The notes below the pieces were generated by a model, which worked only from the letters and a program-made list of their open reading frames with translations, did not search any database and was not told the origin of the DNA. From Pirellula sp. (GTDB lineage Bacteria > Planctomycetota > Planctomycetia > Pirellulales > Pirellulaceae): a DNA stretch of 64,000 nt. Shown in pieces: positions 44,000 through 53,578 of the stretch (the first letter of the stretch is position 1; each line of letters begins with the position of its first letter). The stretch is from positions 1 to 64,000 of the forward strand of contig JAJTID010000100.1 of the NCBI GenBank assembly GCA_021300155.1, in the 5' to 3' direction. The translations under genes were made by a program, and so were the position numbers.

Positions 44000-44671
44000 T
44001 TAACCTGGCAATCGAAAATCAGGATCTGCGATCCCGCGGATCATCTCTGAAATACGACTATACATTTGAAGCATTAATTGCCAAGTGGCCAAGTCTACAT
44101 CAATCTTTGCTCGCTTTTCGTGTACGTGCACCGCATTCACCACTTCACCGAGTCTCATGTGAAAATACTCGAACAGTTCGGCCAATTGAGCTGCTTGGCT
44201 AGGGCTCAATCGATCCGGAAGGGATGGTGGTTGATTCAAATCACGCAACGCGCGTACGGAGTCAGCCAAGCTAGGTGCTAAATCGAAATCTGCCAAATCA
44301 TCATCATTGGCGGTTTTCTTACTCATGTTGGGTTCTTCAATCGCCGTCAAACTATCTTGAACGCGCGAAGCGATCTGATCGTGCGTACCGAACAACAGCA
44401 TGCTACGTCCAACGGCAATGATATCTCCGAAACGAAGAATCCTGAGCTGACAGTCTTGTCCGTTCACCTTGGTACCGTTCGTACTCTCGAGATCGGTAAG
44501 GACTAGGTGCTCGTTGTCTTCTTGAATTTTGCAATGAAATCGGCTAATTCGTTCGTCATTGAGTTGGATTGAATTGCCTTCTTCTCGGCCGATGGTAATC
44601 GGAGTTTTCAGGTCCGAATAAACTTTCCCTCGGTCTGCTCCCTGAACAATTCGGAGCGTCAGTCTAGACAT
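44000..44671 (-). CDS. FHA-domain protein
   Basis: A 223-residue soluble protein. Residues of about 1-100 form a forkhead-associated domain that reads phosphothreonine: TLRIVQGADRGKVYSDLKTPITIGREEGNSIQLNDERISRFHCKIQ with the conserved GR, S-R-x-H (SRFH) and ESTNGTKVNG (the NG pair). The C-terminal region (LPDRLSPSQAAQLAELFEYFHMRLGEVVNAVHVHEKRAKID) is helical and of unknown type. It heads the operon with dapF, DUF374 and xseA. A kinase partner is not adjacent; the only kinase in this window is 42 kb away. The link to cell-envelope synthesis is inference. Confidence 0.88.
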   Translation of the reverse strand: MSRLTLRIVQGADRGKVYSDLKTPITIGREEGNSIQLNDERISRFHCKIQEDNEHLVLTDLESTNGTKVNGQDCQLRILRFGDIIAVGRSMLLFGTHDQIASRVQDSLTAIEEPNMSKKTANDDDLADFDLAPSLADSVRALRDLNQPPSLPDRLSPSQAAQLAELFEYFHMRLGEVVNAVHVHEKRAKIDVDLATWQLMLQMYSRISEMIRGIADPDFRLPG

Positions 44672-44743
44672 ATCTGCCTCATCAGACGAGTAATTCCGCA
44701 GCGCGATTGAAGGGATTAATCATACCATAGAAATCGATGAAGA

Positions 44744-45736
44744 TCACTTCGCCGATTTACTCTTGCCGATTCCTGAAAAGTAATAGACTGCCCCGATGAA
44801 GGGAACCACCATCAGAAACAAACGAAACAATGCGGCCATAATCAACGCCGAATATCCTTCCGGTATCTTCGGGAGTTCCAAAAAAAGCTTGGAAATCGCA
44901 GCTTCTTGCACCCCGATTCCACCAGGGGTAAGCGGAAGGGTCGCTGCTGCCATTGCTGGCGGAATTGTCATGAAGTGTTCCAGCAATGTTGGATGCGAAT
45001 CGTAAATCGAAGCAGAGATCAAGTAGCATGAAACGGTCATGCAAAAGTGAACACACATGCTGGTCCCCAATACTTCCGCCACAAGCCGTGGGCGTCCTTG
45101 GAAAATCATGCATGCTTGCGCGAGTCGATAAACGGTATGACCAACCCAGGGTATTCTTCTCAGCCATACAAACGACACGAATCTCCCACCAAAAACAATC
45201 GCAAGAATAAATAGCAACGCAATCCCAACAAGGCTAATCGCTGCCCACTTAATGGTCAGAAGCCTCGGTGAGAGTTCGTTGGATAGAGACAAACCAATAC
45301 TTGCAACCAACAGCAACCCGAGTAGCCCTATCGCGCGATCAACAAGAACCGATGCCACTACCTCTGTGCGTCTGGTACTCGATCGCCGCGCGGCTTCTAT
45401 CGCTTTGAAGAGATCTCCCCCGACAGATCCGAAGCTAACCTGATTGAGAAGTGTTCCCAAGAATCCTAATCGTATTGCCTCAAGCAAGCGCATTGGGACA
45501 TTCAATGCCTGTACGAGCATCTGCCATCTCCAATAGCTCACTAGATGAGCTATCAACACGAACGACATCGATAGAGATAAAAGCAGCCAATTCTTCTTTT
45601 GAGAATAAAGAAACTCCGCGTCCTTCCGGGGAAAGGTCACAATCAACCAGACGACGATTCCAAACAGAGCCGTTATCTTCAAAAAGGCTATGGCTCGAGT
45701 CGCAGTGAAGGCTCGAGTCGCATTAGTGGATGGCAT
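44744..45736 (-). CDS. Flippase-like integral membrane protein (LPG-synthase TM family)
   Basis: A 330-residue polytopic membrane protein of the UPF0104/lysylphosphatidylglycerol synthase transmembrane type, often called flippase-like. About eight hydrophobic segments are seen. Family blocks are ALNVPMRLLEAIRLGFLGTLLNQVSFGSVGGDLFKAIEAARRSSTRRTEVVASVLVDRAIGLLGLLLVA and PPAMAAATLPLTPGGIGVQEAAISKLFLEL, with the typical PGGIGxxE motif. Only the membrane half is present, without the cytosolic LPG-synthase domain. It may move lipids or precursors across the inner membrane; substrate unknown. It stands between metK and the FHA operon. Confidence 0.85.
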   Translation of the reverse strand: MPSTNATRAFTATRAIAFLKITALFGIVVWLIVTFPRKDAEFLYSQKKNWLLLSLSMSFVLIAHLVSYWRWQMLVQALNVPMRLLEAIRLGFLGTLLNQVSFGSVGGDLFKAIEAARRSSTRRTEVVASVLVDRAIGLLGLLLVASIGLSLSNELSPRLLTIKWAAISLVGIALLFILAIVFGGRFVSFVWLRRIPWVGHTVYRLAQACMIFQGRPRLVAEVLGTSMCVHFCMTVSCYLISASIYDSHPTLLEHFMTIPPAMAAATLPLTPGGIGVQEAAISKLFLELPKIPEGYSALIMAALFRLFLMVVPFIGAVYYFSGIGKSKSAK

Positions 45737-45894
45737 TCTTGCCTTCTGTCCTCGAGGGCTCTACATTGCACATCAACATATCTGAAATCGAATGCTTCTC
45801 TCCAATTGCAGACTTACTCCAAATCCAAAAACTCGATTTGACGTTAGCTTGGGGCTATTAGCCTAAACTGATCGATTTTTTGCGAGTTGTTAAG

Positions 45895-45916
45895 GGCTGG
45901 GACATTGGTCCCAGCC
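45895..45916 (-). terminator. GC-rich hairpin after metK
   Basis: Perfect nine-base stem GGCTGGGAC (45895-45903) and GTCCCAGCC (45908-45916) with a four-base loop, 24 bases after the metK stop on the minus strand. No run of T follows on either strand, so it may be a Rho-dependent or processing stop instead of a classic terminator. Confidence 0.4.
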
Positions 45917-45939
45917 TTCTTCAACTGCGTCCGTTCCGA

Positions 45940-47103
45940 TTACGCCTTCAACGCTGCAGCCAGCTTCGATGCGTTAGCGGTACTTTCCCAAGTAAACTCG
46001 GGGTCATTTCGTCCAAAGTGTCCGCCAGACGACGTCTTGCTGTAGATTGGTCGACGCAAGTCGAGGTACTCGATGATGCCTCGAGGTGTGAAGTCATAAA
46101 AGCTTTGAATGACTTCGCAAATCTTCTCATCCGATATTTTGCCGGAACCTTGAGTGTCAACTCGCACACTCACGGGCTTGCTAACGCCGATAGCATAAGC
46201 AACTTGCACTTCGCAACGATCTGCGATACCGGAAGCGACGATGTTCTTGGCTACGTGCCGTGCCATGTAGGCAGCACTGCGGTCCACCTTGGTGGGATCC
46301 TTTCCAGAGAAGGCTCCACCGCCGTGCCGTCCCCATCCGCCGTAGGTATCAACAATGATCTTTCGCCCGGTCAACCCACTGTCCCCGTGCGGTCCACCGA
46401 CCACAAAGTTTCCGGTAGGATTGATGTGGTAAACGATCTTGTCGCTAACCATGTTGGCTGGCAAGCATGGCTTGATAACCTTCTCGATGACAAAGTTTCG
46501 AATCTCCTCTTGAGAAACCGTTGGAGCATGCTGCGTGGAAACGACCACGTTGTTTACCCCGATCGGTTTGAAGTCTTCGTAAACGATCGACACTTGGCTT
46601 TTGGAGTCTGGGCGCAACCAGTCGACTTCTTTATTGAATCGAGCTTCTGTCAAACGATTTGTGATTCTGTGAGCCAACGCGATGGGCAATGGCATCAACT
46701 CAGGTGTGTCATTGCACGCATATCCGAACATCAAGCCTTGATCGCCAGCACCGACGTCTTTATCTCCAGACGCGTCAACACCCATCGCAATGTCTGGGCT
46801 TTGTTTATCCAAAGCGACCATAACGTTGCAGGTCCGACCGGATATTCCCGACTCATCATCGTCGTATCCAACCGCGAGAATAGCTTGGCGAACAATATCG
46901 GAGTAATCAACGATCGCTTTGGTCGTGATCTCACCTACGATCAGAGCAAGACCCGTTGTAACAACGGTTTCACATGCTACGCGACTCATTGGATCTTGGT
47001 CCAAAAGCGCATCCAAAACGCTATCCGAGATTCGGTCTGCCAGCTTATCTGGGTGACCCATGGAGACCGATTCACTAGTGAAAATGTACTTGCCTGACGC
47101 CAC
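45940..47103 (-). CDS. metK: S-adenosylmethionine synthetase
   Basis: A 387-residue cytoplasmic enzyme making S-adenosylmethionine from methionine and ATP. The start is the GTG at 47103: it gives the usual N-terminus ([26 protein letters not shown]) and has GAGGGAGG about 6 bases upstream. A longer in-frame reading to 47178 has no family resemblance. Conserved blocks seen: GHPDK, GIDxD-type [83 protein letters not shown] (metal and phosphate loops), and ARxxAKN-like [14 protein letters not shown]. All catalytic residues I can identify are kept. Confidence 0.97.
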   Translation of the reverse strand: MASGKYIFTSESVSMGHPDKLADRISDSVLDALLDQDPMSRVACETVVTTGLALIVGEITTKAIVDYSDIVRQAILAVGYDDDESGISGRTCNVMVALDKQSPDIAMGVDASGDKDVGAGDQGLMFGYACNDTPELMPLPIALAHRITNRLTEARFNKEVDWLRPDSKSQVSIVYEDFKPIGVNNVVVSTQHAPTVSQEEIRNFVIEKVIKPCLPANMVSDKIVYHINPTGNFVVGGPHGDSGLTGRKIIVDTYGGWGRHGGGAFSGKDPTKVDRSAAYMARHVAKNIVASGIADRCEVQVAYAIGVSKPVSVRVDTQGSGKISDEKICEVIQSFYDFTPRGIIEYLDLRRPIYSKTSSGGHFGRNDPEFTWESTANASKLAAALKA

Positions 47104-47245
47104 GAACAACCTCCCTCGGAGGAAAATAGGGGAACGGAATGGTAAACGTTTCGGAGAAAGTGTAATCCGCCCGTCCACGGCGTAGAAGTCTTAATGAACC
47201 GATGGTTGGAGATTCGGCGTTATATTGCCCAGATTTAGCGATTAA

Positions 47246-47273
47246 AGCTTAGCTAAAATGCACAATTCGTCAA
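47246..47273 (-). promoter_or_regulatory. Candidate metK promoter
   Basis: On the minus strand TTGACG (47273-47268) and TAAGCT (47251-47246) are spaced by 16 bases, giving a sigma-70-like -35 and a weak -10. It lies about 145 bases before the metK start and would leave a long leader. Confidence 0.3.
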
Positions 47274-47316
47274 ATTTTAGGGGCGACGCTCGGATCGAGC
47301 CGTCGCAGCGACTTCT

Positions 47317-48318
47317 TTAGTCGCAATGGTGCTTCATCGACTCCCAGACATCGCGAATGATCTCGTCCATCCCAAACCGCGGCTGATAGCCAATAGCCTG
47401 CCGTAGTCTACTTAGGTCCGGAACCCTGCGCCGTATATCTTCGAAATCTTCGTCGTACGCTTTCGCGTAGGATTGAAACTCGATTTTTCCGGACGGATTG
47501 ACAATTTCGCAGACCCGTTTGGCCAGTTGCAGAATCGAGATCGGCTGGTCGGCTCCGATGTTGTAGATCTTTCCGTGACAGTGCGGGCTGTCCATCAATG
47601 TCGTAATCGCATGGATTACATCGGAAACATGAGCAAAGCACCTTTCTTGACACCCATCGTCATGAACCAAAATTGGCTCATTACGCATCGCAGACCGGAC
47701 GAAGCGGGGGAGAACCATCCCGTATGCTCCCGTTTGCCTCGGCCCGACCACGTTGAAAAATCGTCCGATGACCACTTTCATGCCACACTCGCGAACACAC
47801 GCCAAACCGAGGAATTCGTCTATCGCTTTACTCGCACCGTAGCTCCAGCGAGGCTTGGTGGTCGCTCCGAATACTAAATCGTCTGATTCTGACCAAATGG
47901 ACTTCGGATTTTTTCCATACACTTCACTTGTGCTAGCCAAGAACAGAGGAATCGACTTGCCTGCCAAATGCAGATGCCGCAATCGTTCCAGCAAAAGCTG
48001 TGTCGGGAATATATTGCGATGAATTGTCTGAATGGGCTGCTTCGCGATCAATGCAACACCGACTGCCGCAGCTAAGTGGTAAACCCGGTCCGAGCTCGCG
48101 CAGACCTCTTCGATTAGCTTTGCGTCTCCGAGGTCCGCGTGGATAATTCGGAGACCGTCGGTAGAGAGAAGATGCTCGAGATTGCGGTTCGTGCCCGTGC
48201 TCAAATCATCTACCACAACGACAGAATCGCCGCGACTCAAGTGGTAGTCTACCAAGTGGGATCCGATAAAACCGCTTCCACCTGTTATCAATACGTTTAT
48301 GTTGGCAACTTGGCTCAA
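47317..48318 (-). CDS. NAD-dependent sugar-nucleotide epimerase/dehydratase
   Basis: A 333-residue soluble short-chain-dehydrogenase-like enzyme. The Rossmann loop is NVLITGGSGFIGSHLVDYHL, with DDLSTGTNRNLEHL after it (NAD-specific Asp). The catalytic YxxxK appears as WSYGASKAIDEF, preceded by STSEVYGKNP. Substrate-domain text GRFFNVVGPRQTGAYGMVLPRFV and HVSDVIHAI follows the GalE/UDP-glucuronate-type families. The start is a TTG at 48318; no ATG is available, and the reading upstream is closed. It probably makes a UDP- or dTDP-sugar for envelope glycans. It converges with nothing and lies between metK and the divergent giant TPR gene. Confidence 0.88.
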   Translation of the reverse strand: MSQVANINVLITGGSGFIGSHLVDYHLSRGDSVVVVDDLSTGTNRNLEHLLSTDGLRIIHADLGDAKLIEEVCASSDRVYHLAAAVGVALIAKQPIQTIHRNIFPTQLLLERLRHLHLAGKSIPLFLASTSEVYGKNPKSIWSESDDLVFGATTKPRWSYGASKAIDEFLGLACVRECGMKVVIGRFFNVVGPRQTGAYGMVLPRFVRSAMRNEPILVHDDGCQERCFAHVSDVIHAITTLMDSPHCHGKIYNIGADQPISILQLAKRVCEIVNPSGKIEFQSYAKAYDEDFEDIRRRVPDLSRLRQAIGYQPRFGMDEIIRDVWESMKHHCD

Positions 48319-48613
48319 GGTGGTGTTCCGAGACTACAGCTTCCAAGGAGTCTGTTCTGAGTAAAAATAGGAGAAATAAGTAGAGAATGAGGATCGGGAA
48401 TAATGGCGAATTGGCGATATTTCGAGCGATTGCAAAACGATTCCAGCCTACCCAAAAACTTTCCATCACCATCCTACTACGGTAAACTACGATTCAGGTT
48501 TGGCCAACGCCGATTTTTAAGCTGCATACGTTGTCATGTTCCGTGAAAAAGTCGATACCAATATGGCCCATTCGTTTAATTCAACCCAAAAGTCGAACGT
48601 TACCAATTCGGAA

Positions 48614-51600
48614 ATGTCGAGATCGCAAAAGAAGAAGCGAGCGATTTTTCTGACCCTGCTGGCCTTGGTAGTATTCCCGACATCGGTGGATGCACAGCCT
48701 CCCAAGGGAAAAGGTTCTGGGAATACGGCTGCACCCCAAAACACAAAGGCCAGCTCCAAGCTCTCTGAAAAAGAAAAGCGTGTGGAGCGAGCTCGTGAAC
48801 TCTATGCCGACGCTGCCAACGCCCAGAACAACGGGGCATTCGAAATAGCCGTCGAAATGTGGTCGAAAATGATCAAGGAGTTTCCAGAAGACGCCTTGGC
48901 TCCGAGCGCTCATCATTTCTTGGGGATCTGCCACCTGCAAAAAGAAAAACCCGAATTCGAGCTGGCGATCAACGAGTTCAAAGTTGCACTTCAAGACCCG
49001 CAGTTAAAGCAGCGCGAGGAATCGCTTGTAAATCTCGGCTGGAGTCTCTATCAGAAGTCATTTCAAGAAGGGAGCGATGCAAACGCTTTTGCTTTGAAGG
49101 AGGCTAGCAAGGTCTTGGCCTTAGTCATTGACAAGTACCCCGACGGGAGCTTTCAAGACAAAGCTCTTTTCTATGCAGCCGAAGCGGAATCTCGCATCGG
49201 CAACAAAGAGAAGGCAATAGGCCTCTACAAGCAATTGGCTGAATCGAAAAGATTCGAAAGCTCTTCCGTTCGGCCTGACGCCTTGTTTGGGTTAGGTTTG
49301 ACATTCGAGGAATTGCAGCAACCACAATTGGCCGCAGAGAATTACGAATCCTTCTTGAGTAAATACCCTTCTCACCCAATCGCTTACTCCGTTCGATTGC
49401 GGGCGGCAGAAGTTGCCTTGCAGAAAGAAGACACGAAACTCGCAATCTCTCTTTTGGAATCTCTCGTCCAGTCCAAGGGCTTCGACTCACTGAACAATGC
49501 GGATTACATTCTGTACCGTTACGGCTTCGCGTTGGCCAAAGCTGGCCACTTCAACGAGTCCGCTTCCATCTACAAACGGTTGGGGGAATCCTTTCCAAAG
49601 TCGCAATATGCCAAGAATTCGTCTTTGGCCGTCGGGCAATCTTTGATACGGGAAAAGAAGTACGACGAAGCGGTGCGTGCATTCGAACAATTGCTCCCCA
49701 ACAAAGATGAACGCGCTGCGGAAGCGGCACATTGGATTTGCCAAGTGAAGACGATGCAAGGCAAAATGGCGGAGGTGATTTCCATCGCTCGAAATGCATT
49801 GGAATGGGGAAGCAAATCTCCTTCCAATATTCTGCTACAAATGGACTTGGCGGATGGGCTGAACGGAGATGCCTCCACGAGATTAGAAGCGAAAGCGATC
49901 TATGAACGGATTGCAACACAGTATCCAGATGATGCGATTGCCCCTCGAGCAACTTACAATGCAGCCTTTAGCTCCTTGCAATTAGGGGCCTTGGCGGATG
50001 CCCAACGATGGAGCGAAGCGTTCGCGAAGAGATTTGCCAATGACCCTCTTGCAGCCGATGTTGCGTATGTTCGCGCTGAATCAACTTTGCAACTGGGGCA
50101 ACACGAATCCGCAGTCAACGCATTCGAACAATTGATCGTTTCGCAACCCAACGATGCGATGCTGTCAACCTGGGAGCTACGACTTGCAACCGCAAAGTAC
50201 CTGCTTGGGCAGTACGACAAGACCGTTGGACTCGCCGAGAAACTTCTCCGACAACCGCTCGAAGATAGCATGCGTGCTGAGGTTTTGTACCTCAAAGGGG
50301 CGAGTCAACTCAAGCTAAAGAAGAATGTGGAAGCAATCGACTCTCTTCAGAAATCATTGACAGCATCGTCCAAGTGGCAGCAAGCGGACGAGGTTTCCGT
50401 CATGTTGGCCGAAGCGTTTACTCAAGAACAAAATTCCAAACAGGCTGCAGCAACGCTGCAAGATCTGATCAAGCGGGAACCGCAATCAAGATTGCGTCCT
50501 GACGCAGAGTTTCGTCTAGGTCAGATCGCTGCCGCAAACGGAGAGCATGACAAAGGAATCGAGTACTTTGACGCCGTTTTGGCAACCACCAAGGTGAAGT
50601 CGATCGTCGAGTATGCAACATACTCCAAAGCGTATTTGCTGATCGAACAGAAAGCATATGATTCAAGCTTGGAACTCCTTAACAAAATTGAGCTAACTGG
50701 TCGAGCGGATAGCTTTGCAGTCGAAGTCAATTTGGCTCGGGCGATTTGCCTGCGTCAGTTGCAGCGCGTCGACGAAGCGATCCGCATCTTGTTGACCCTA
50801 CGTAATAGTGTCGAAGGAGACCAAAAAGGAAATGTTCATTTCGAGCTTGGACTGTGCTATTCCTCAAAAGAGAATTACGCTTTGGCCATTCAAGCTTACG
50901 AACAGATCATTGAACTGATCAAGAATACGAAGGGCCCCAAACTTCCCTCGGGAGAGAAGGTGCTATTTGAGCTCGCCTGGGCTCATAAATTGAACGGCAA
51001 TGTCGCTGAGTCGGTCGAACGCTTTCAGGCTTTGGCCGCCAAGTACCCGACGAGTGAATACGCACCGGAAGCGAGTTTTCTCGTGGGTCAAGCGGAGTAC
51101 GATAGCTCCAACTTTGATCGCGCCATCAAGGCCTACGCGGTTGCTGCAACCAAGAGCGCGAACTCAAGCCTGCAAGAGAAGTCGCTGTACAAGCTGGGAT
51201 GGTCTTTCTTTCAACAGAAAAAGTACGACAACGCGATTGAGCAGTTCCAGAGACAGACCTCTGTCTTCAAAGATGGCCCTCTCTTTCTCGACGGGAAATT
51301 CATGATCGCTGAATGCTTCCTAAAGAAAGAAGCTTACGGCGATGCTTTCGAGAGCTACGTTTCTATTCGAAAGGAAATAGAATCCTTGAAGGATGGAGAT
51401 TCGAAAGTGACCGAACAGGTTGGCGCTCTGGTCTACCTCCATGGCGGACAATCGGCAAGAGAACTCAAGAAATGGAAAGAAGCCGAGTCGTGGGTTTCGG
51501 TGGTGCTCTCAAAGTACCCTCAGTCTTCCTATCGCTCGATTGCCATGTATGAGTTGGCCTACGCTAAACAGAATCAAAAAAAGACAAATGAAGCTGTCAA

Positions 51601-51964
51601 TCTCTACAGTCAGATTGCAGAAGAGTTTCGCGACGAAATCGGTGCTCGTTCCCGCTTCATGATGGGAGAGGTTTTTTTTGCAGACCGCGAATTCGCAAAG
51701 GCAATCTCCGAGTTTCAAAAGGTCATGTATGGCTACAACGGAACTCAAGCCCCAAGTGATATCAAGAACTGGCAAGCTAGAGCAGCGTATGAAGCAGGTC
51801 GATGCAGCGAAGTGCTCGTCGGCGATTTGACGGCAGAACGCCGTCAGAAAGCCGCCGAGATTTCCATCAAGTTCTATGAGTTCGTCGTTCAGAATCATCC
51901 GGATCACGAACTCGCGAAACAAGCCGCAAATCGTATCGACGATCTCAAAGGGAAGAAGTCATAG
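48614..51964 (+). CDS. Giant secreted TPR-repeat protein
   Basis: About 1116 residues from the ATG at 48614, chosen because MSRSQKKKRAIFLTLLALVVFPTSVDAQ is a good signal peptide; the frame is open from 48536 and would add 26 residues. The rest is an almost continuous array of tetratricopeptide repeats of the BamD/YbgF type, e.g. AVEMWSKMIKEFPEDALAPSAHHFLGICHL, IGLYKQLAESKRF, AIYERIATQYPDDAIAPRATYNAAFSSLQLG, SVERFQALAAKYPTSEYAPEASFLVGQAEY and AIQAYEQIIELI. Such proteins scaffold envelope complexes; I see no other domain. A CPBP protease gene follows directly, starting 38 bases after the stop. Confidence 0.85.
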   Translation: MSRSQKKKRAIFLTLLALVVFPTSVDAQPPKGKGSGNTAAPQNTKASSKLSEKEKRVERARELYADAANAQNNGAFEIAVEMWSKMIKEFPEDALAPSAHHFLGICHLQKEKPEFELAINEFKVALQDPQLKQREESLVNLGWSLYQKSFQEGSDANAFALKEASKVLALVIDKYPDGSFQDKALFYAAEAESRIGNKEKAIGLYKQLAESKRFESSSVRPDALFGLGLTFEELQQPQLAAENYESFLSKYPSHPIAYSVRLRAAEVALQKEDTKLAISLLESLVQSKGFDSLNNADYILYRYGFALAKAGHFNESASIYKRLGESFPKSQYAKNSSLAVGQSLIREKKYDEAVRAFEQLLPNKDERAAEAAHWICQVKTMQGKMAEVISIARNALEWGSKSPSNILLQMDLADGLNGDASTRLEAKAIYERIATQYPDDAIAPRATYNAAFSSLQLGALADAQRWSEAFAKRFANDPLAADVAYVRAESTLQLGQHESAVNAFEQLIVSQPNDAMLSTWELRLATAKYLLGQYDKTVGLAEKLLRQPLEDSMRAEVLYLKGASQLKLKKNVEAIDSLQKSLTASSKWQQADEVSVMLAEAFTQEQNSKQAAATLQDLIKREPQSRLRPDAEFRLGQIAAANGEHDKGIEYFDAVLATTKVKSIVEYATYSKAYLLIEQKAYDSSLELLNKIELTGRADSFAVEVNLARAICLRQLQRVDEAIRILLTLRNSVEGDQKGNVHFELGLCYSSKENYALAIQAYEQIIELIKNTKGPKLPSGEKVLFELAWAHKLNGNVAESVERFQALAAKYPTSEYAPEASFLVGQAEYDSSNFDRAIKAYAVAATKSANSSLQEKSLYKLGWSFFQQKKYDNAIEQFQRQTSVFKDGPLFLDGKFMIAECFLKKEAYGDAFESYVSIRKEIESLKDGDSKVTEQVGALVYLHGGQSARELKKWKEAESWVSVVLSKYPQSSYRSIAMYELAYAKQNQKKTNEAVNLYSQIAEEFRDEIGARSRFMMGEVFFADREFAKAISEFQKVMYGYNGTQAPSDIKNWQARAAYEAGRCSEVLVGDLTAERRQKAAEISIKFYEFVVQNHPDHELAKQAANRIDDLKGKKS

Positions 51965-52002
51965 AAGAACGCTTCCATTCGTTCATTGGCGATTCGAAGC
52001 GT

Positions 52003-52704
52003 GTGCCCTTGGGATGGATCATCCTGGGTCTCACGCTACCAACGTTGATTACGTGGGTCTATTTCGATCTGCTGTCCGATGCGGATTCGATCTACCAAAA
52101 AACCGCCTATGCGATCGGCAAAGGCTCACAGTTTTTGCTTTTGTTGATAATTGTCGCGGTGTGGCTTCGAAAGGAACTGTACAACGATCTCTTGAAGACT
52201 TGCGACGCGTTGCTTTTAAGGATCGGTTTCATCTCTGGGATACTAATCGGCCTCGCCATCGCCGGAGCCTATTTTGCGGTTTTGATTCCGTTGGGACTAC
52301 TGGATACCGTGTCGGCACAAGCGAAAGAAAAGCTCTCGGAATTGGGCGCAAATTCGCCTGCCATCCTTCTGTTAATTTCTGGTTTCTATGCACTGATTCA
52401 CTCCGGACTCGAAGAGATCTATTGGCGTTCCTTCGTCTTTCGCGAACTCGCAAAGCGAATACCGCCAGCATTGGCCATTCTCGTTTCGAGCATCGGATTC
52501 ATGGCACATCATGTCATCGTGCTTGCCAAGTACTTTAGTTACCAATCCCCAATGACTTACGTCTGCTCCTTAGGTGTCGCCATCGGAGGTCTTTGGTGGG
52601 CATGGCTTGCTCTGCGATCCAATAGTTTGCTACCCGGTTGGATTAGTCATGCGATCGTCGATGCGGCTATCTTTGGCGTCGGTTTTTTACTGGTGTTCGG
52701 TTAA
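52003..52704 (+). CDS. CPBP-family intramembrane metalloprotease
   Basis: A 233-residue polytopic membrane protein of the CAAX protease/bacteriocin-processing (Abi) family. The start is a GTG at 52003; the frame stays open upstream to the preceding stop, with no better codon. Motifs: EEIYWRSFVF (the EExxxR catalytic pair), GFMAHHVIVL (FxxxH), and SHAIVDAAIFGVGF (HxxxD/N). Six or so hydrophobic helices. Family members cleave prenylated or other peptides inside the membrane, often in bacteriocin immunity or envelope signalling. It follows the giant TPR protein and is probably co-transcribed. Its stop codon shares the TTAA with the opposing pseudogene's stop. Confidence 0.9.
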   Translation: MPLGWIILGLTLPTLITWVYFDLLSDADSIYQKTAYAIGKGSQFLLLLIIVAVWLRKELYNDLLKTCDALLLRIGFISGILIGLAIAGAYFAVLIPLGLLDTVSAQAKEKLSELGANSPAILLLISGFYALIHSGLEEIYWRSFVFRELAKRIPPALAILVSSIGFMAHHVIVLAKYFSYQSPMTYVCSLGVAIGGLWWAWLALRSNSLLPGWISHAIVDAAIFGVGFLLVFG

Positions 52705-53341
52705 CGCGCAGGCCATTTCCAATCGGGGCGATCCAGTATTCCCATCCCCTGCACTTTTGTTACGCCAAATCTCTTAACCAGTTCAAAGTGTTGGCAATCC
52801 GGTAAACCCATGAGCTGTTCAACCAGTGGACGTGCATGCGTCACGAAAATGATCTGCTGATTCTCGGCATAATGAGAGATCAATCGTCCCAACGCGGGTA
52901 GCAGATCAGGATGCATGCTGGTTTCGGGTTCGTTCAGAACCATGAGCTCTGGCGGACGTGGAGTCAATAGTGCGGCAGCCCGAATGCGCTCACAGAAGGT
53001 GTTGGCAGGCCTAAGTCGACGGTATAAGTGAAGTCATCCGCAGAGAACCCTAGCTTCAAACCGATCGGGTTCTTTCGCTTCGTTCCTGGAATGGGTACGT
53101 AGCCCTGCTCCATCTCTCTTGAGATCTTTTCGGGGCCCGCCCAAAGAGTGGATTGCAATCCCCCTTCCTTAGCCAATGCTCGTATCAGTTCGCCATGCGC
53201 AGCACTGGCCAACAATCGAACGGAGCGGTAGATGTTGGATTTGCCGCTCCCGTTTGGACCTGCGATGAGATTCAACGGCCCTATTCTCAACGCGACTTCG
53301 CGTAACGATCGATAGCCGTGAATTGCGAGCGTAGGCAACAT
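52701..53341 (-). pseudogene. AAA-family (RecF/COG4637-like) ATPase, internally deleted and frameshifted
   Basis: Two fragments of one ATPase in different frames. The 5' part (about 53341-52964) has MLPTLAIHGYRSLREVALRIGPLNLIAGPNGSGKSNIYRSVRLLA (Walker A) and runs to DFTYTVDLGLPTPSVSAFGLPHY before a stop. The 3' part (about 52990-52701, another frame) has ALLTPRPPELMVLNEPETSMHPDLLPALGRLISHYAENQQIIFVTHARPLVEQL (Walker B and the switch His). The section between them, about 150 residues in intact relatives with the ABC-type signature, is absent; the frames meet near 52970-52990 at CGGGCTGCC. The remnant is therefore not a working ATPase. Family members are small SMC-like ATPases whose roles are not fixed. 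Confidence 0.85.
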
Positions 53342-53578
53342 GGGGAGCAAGAATTTGGACCGTGGGCAACGCAAGTCTGCGAAATGATAGATCCTGCATC
53401 CAAGACAGTAAACAATTTCTAGGATTAGTCGAGTCTTCATCGCCGCTTAAGGTTTCACTCGTTAACATGCCACTCCAGCCATCGGGTTAATGCCAGTTGC
53501 GAATTCACAAAGACGATAATGCCCAGTGGAAAGCAAAAATGGCAACTTTTCAAAAAGCTCTCCAATGAAAGAACTCCA

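Noticed and set aside
45880-47097. A 405-residue open frame on the plus strand across metK
   Set aside because: It lies wholly opposite metK, has no recognisable motif, and its composition mirrors a well-conserved gene on the other strand.
47220-47280. SAM-II-like CGCTAAA...GGG text in the metK leader
   Set aside because: The matching core is only a few bases, the needed stems are not found, and the element lies about 115 bases from the start codon, far from the usual position.
48206-48472. Short hydrophobic open frame on the minus strand at the epimerase start
   Set aside because: It overlaps the Rossmann loop of the epimerase in another frame and has no similar neighbour or ribosome-binding context.
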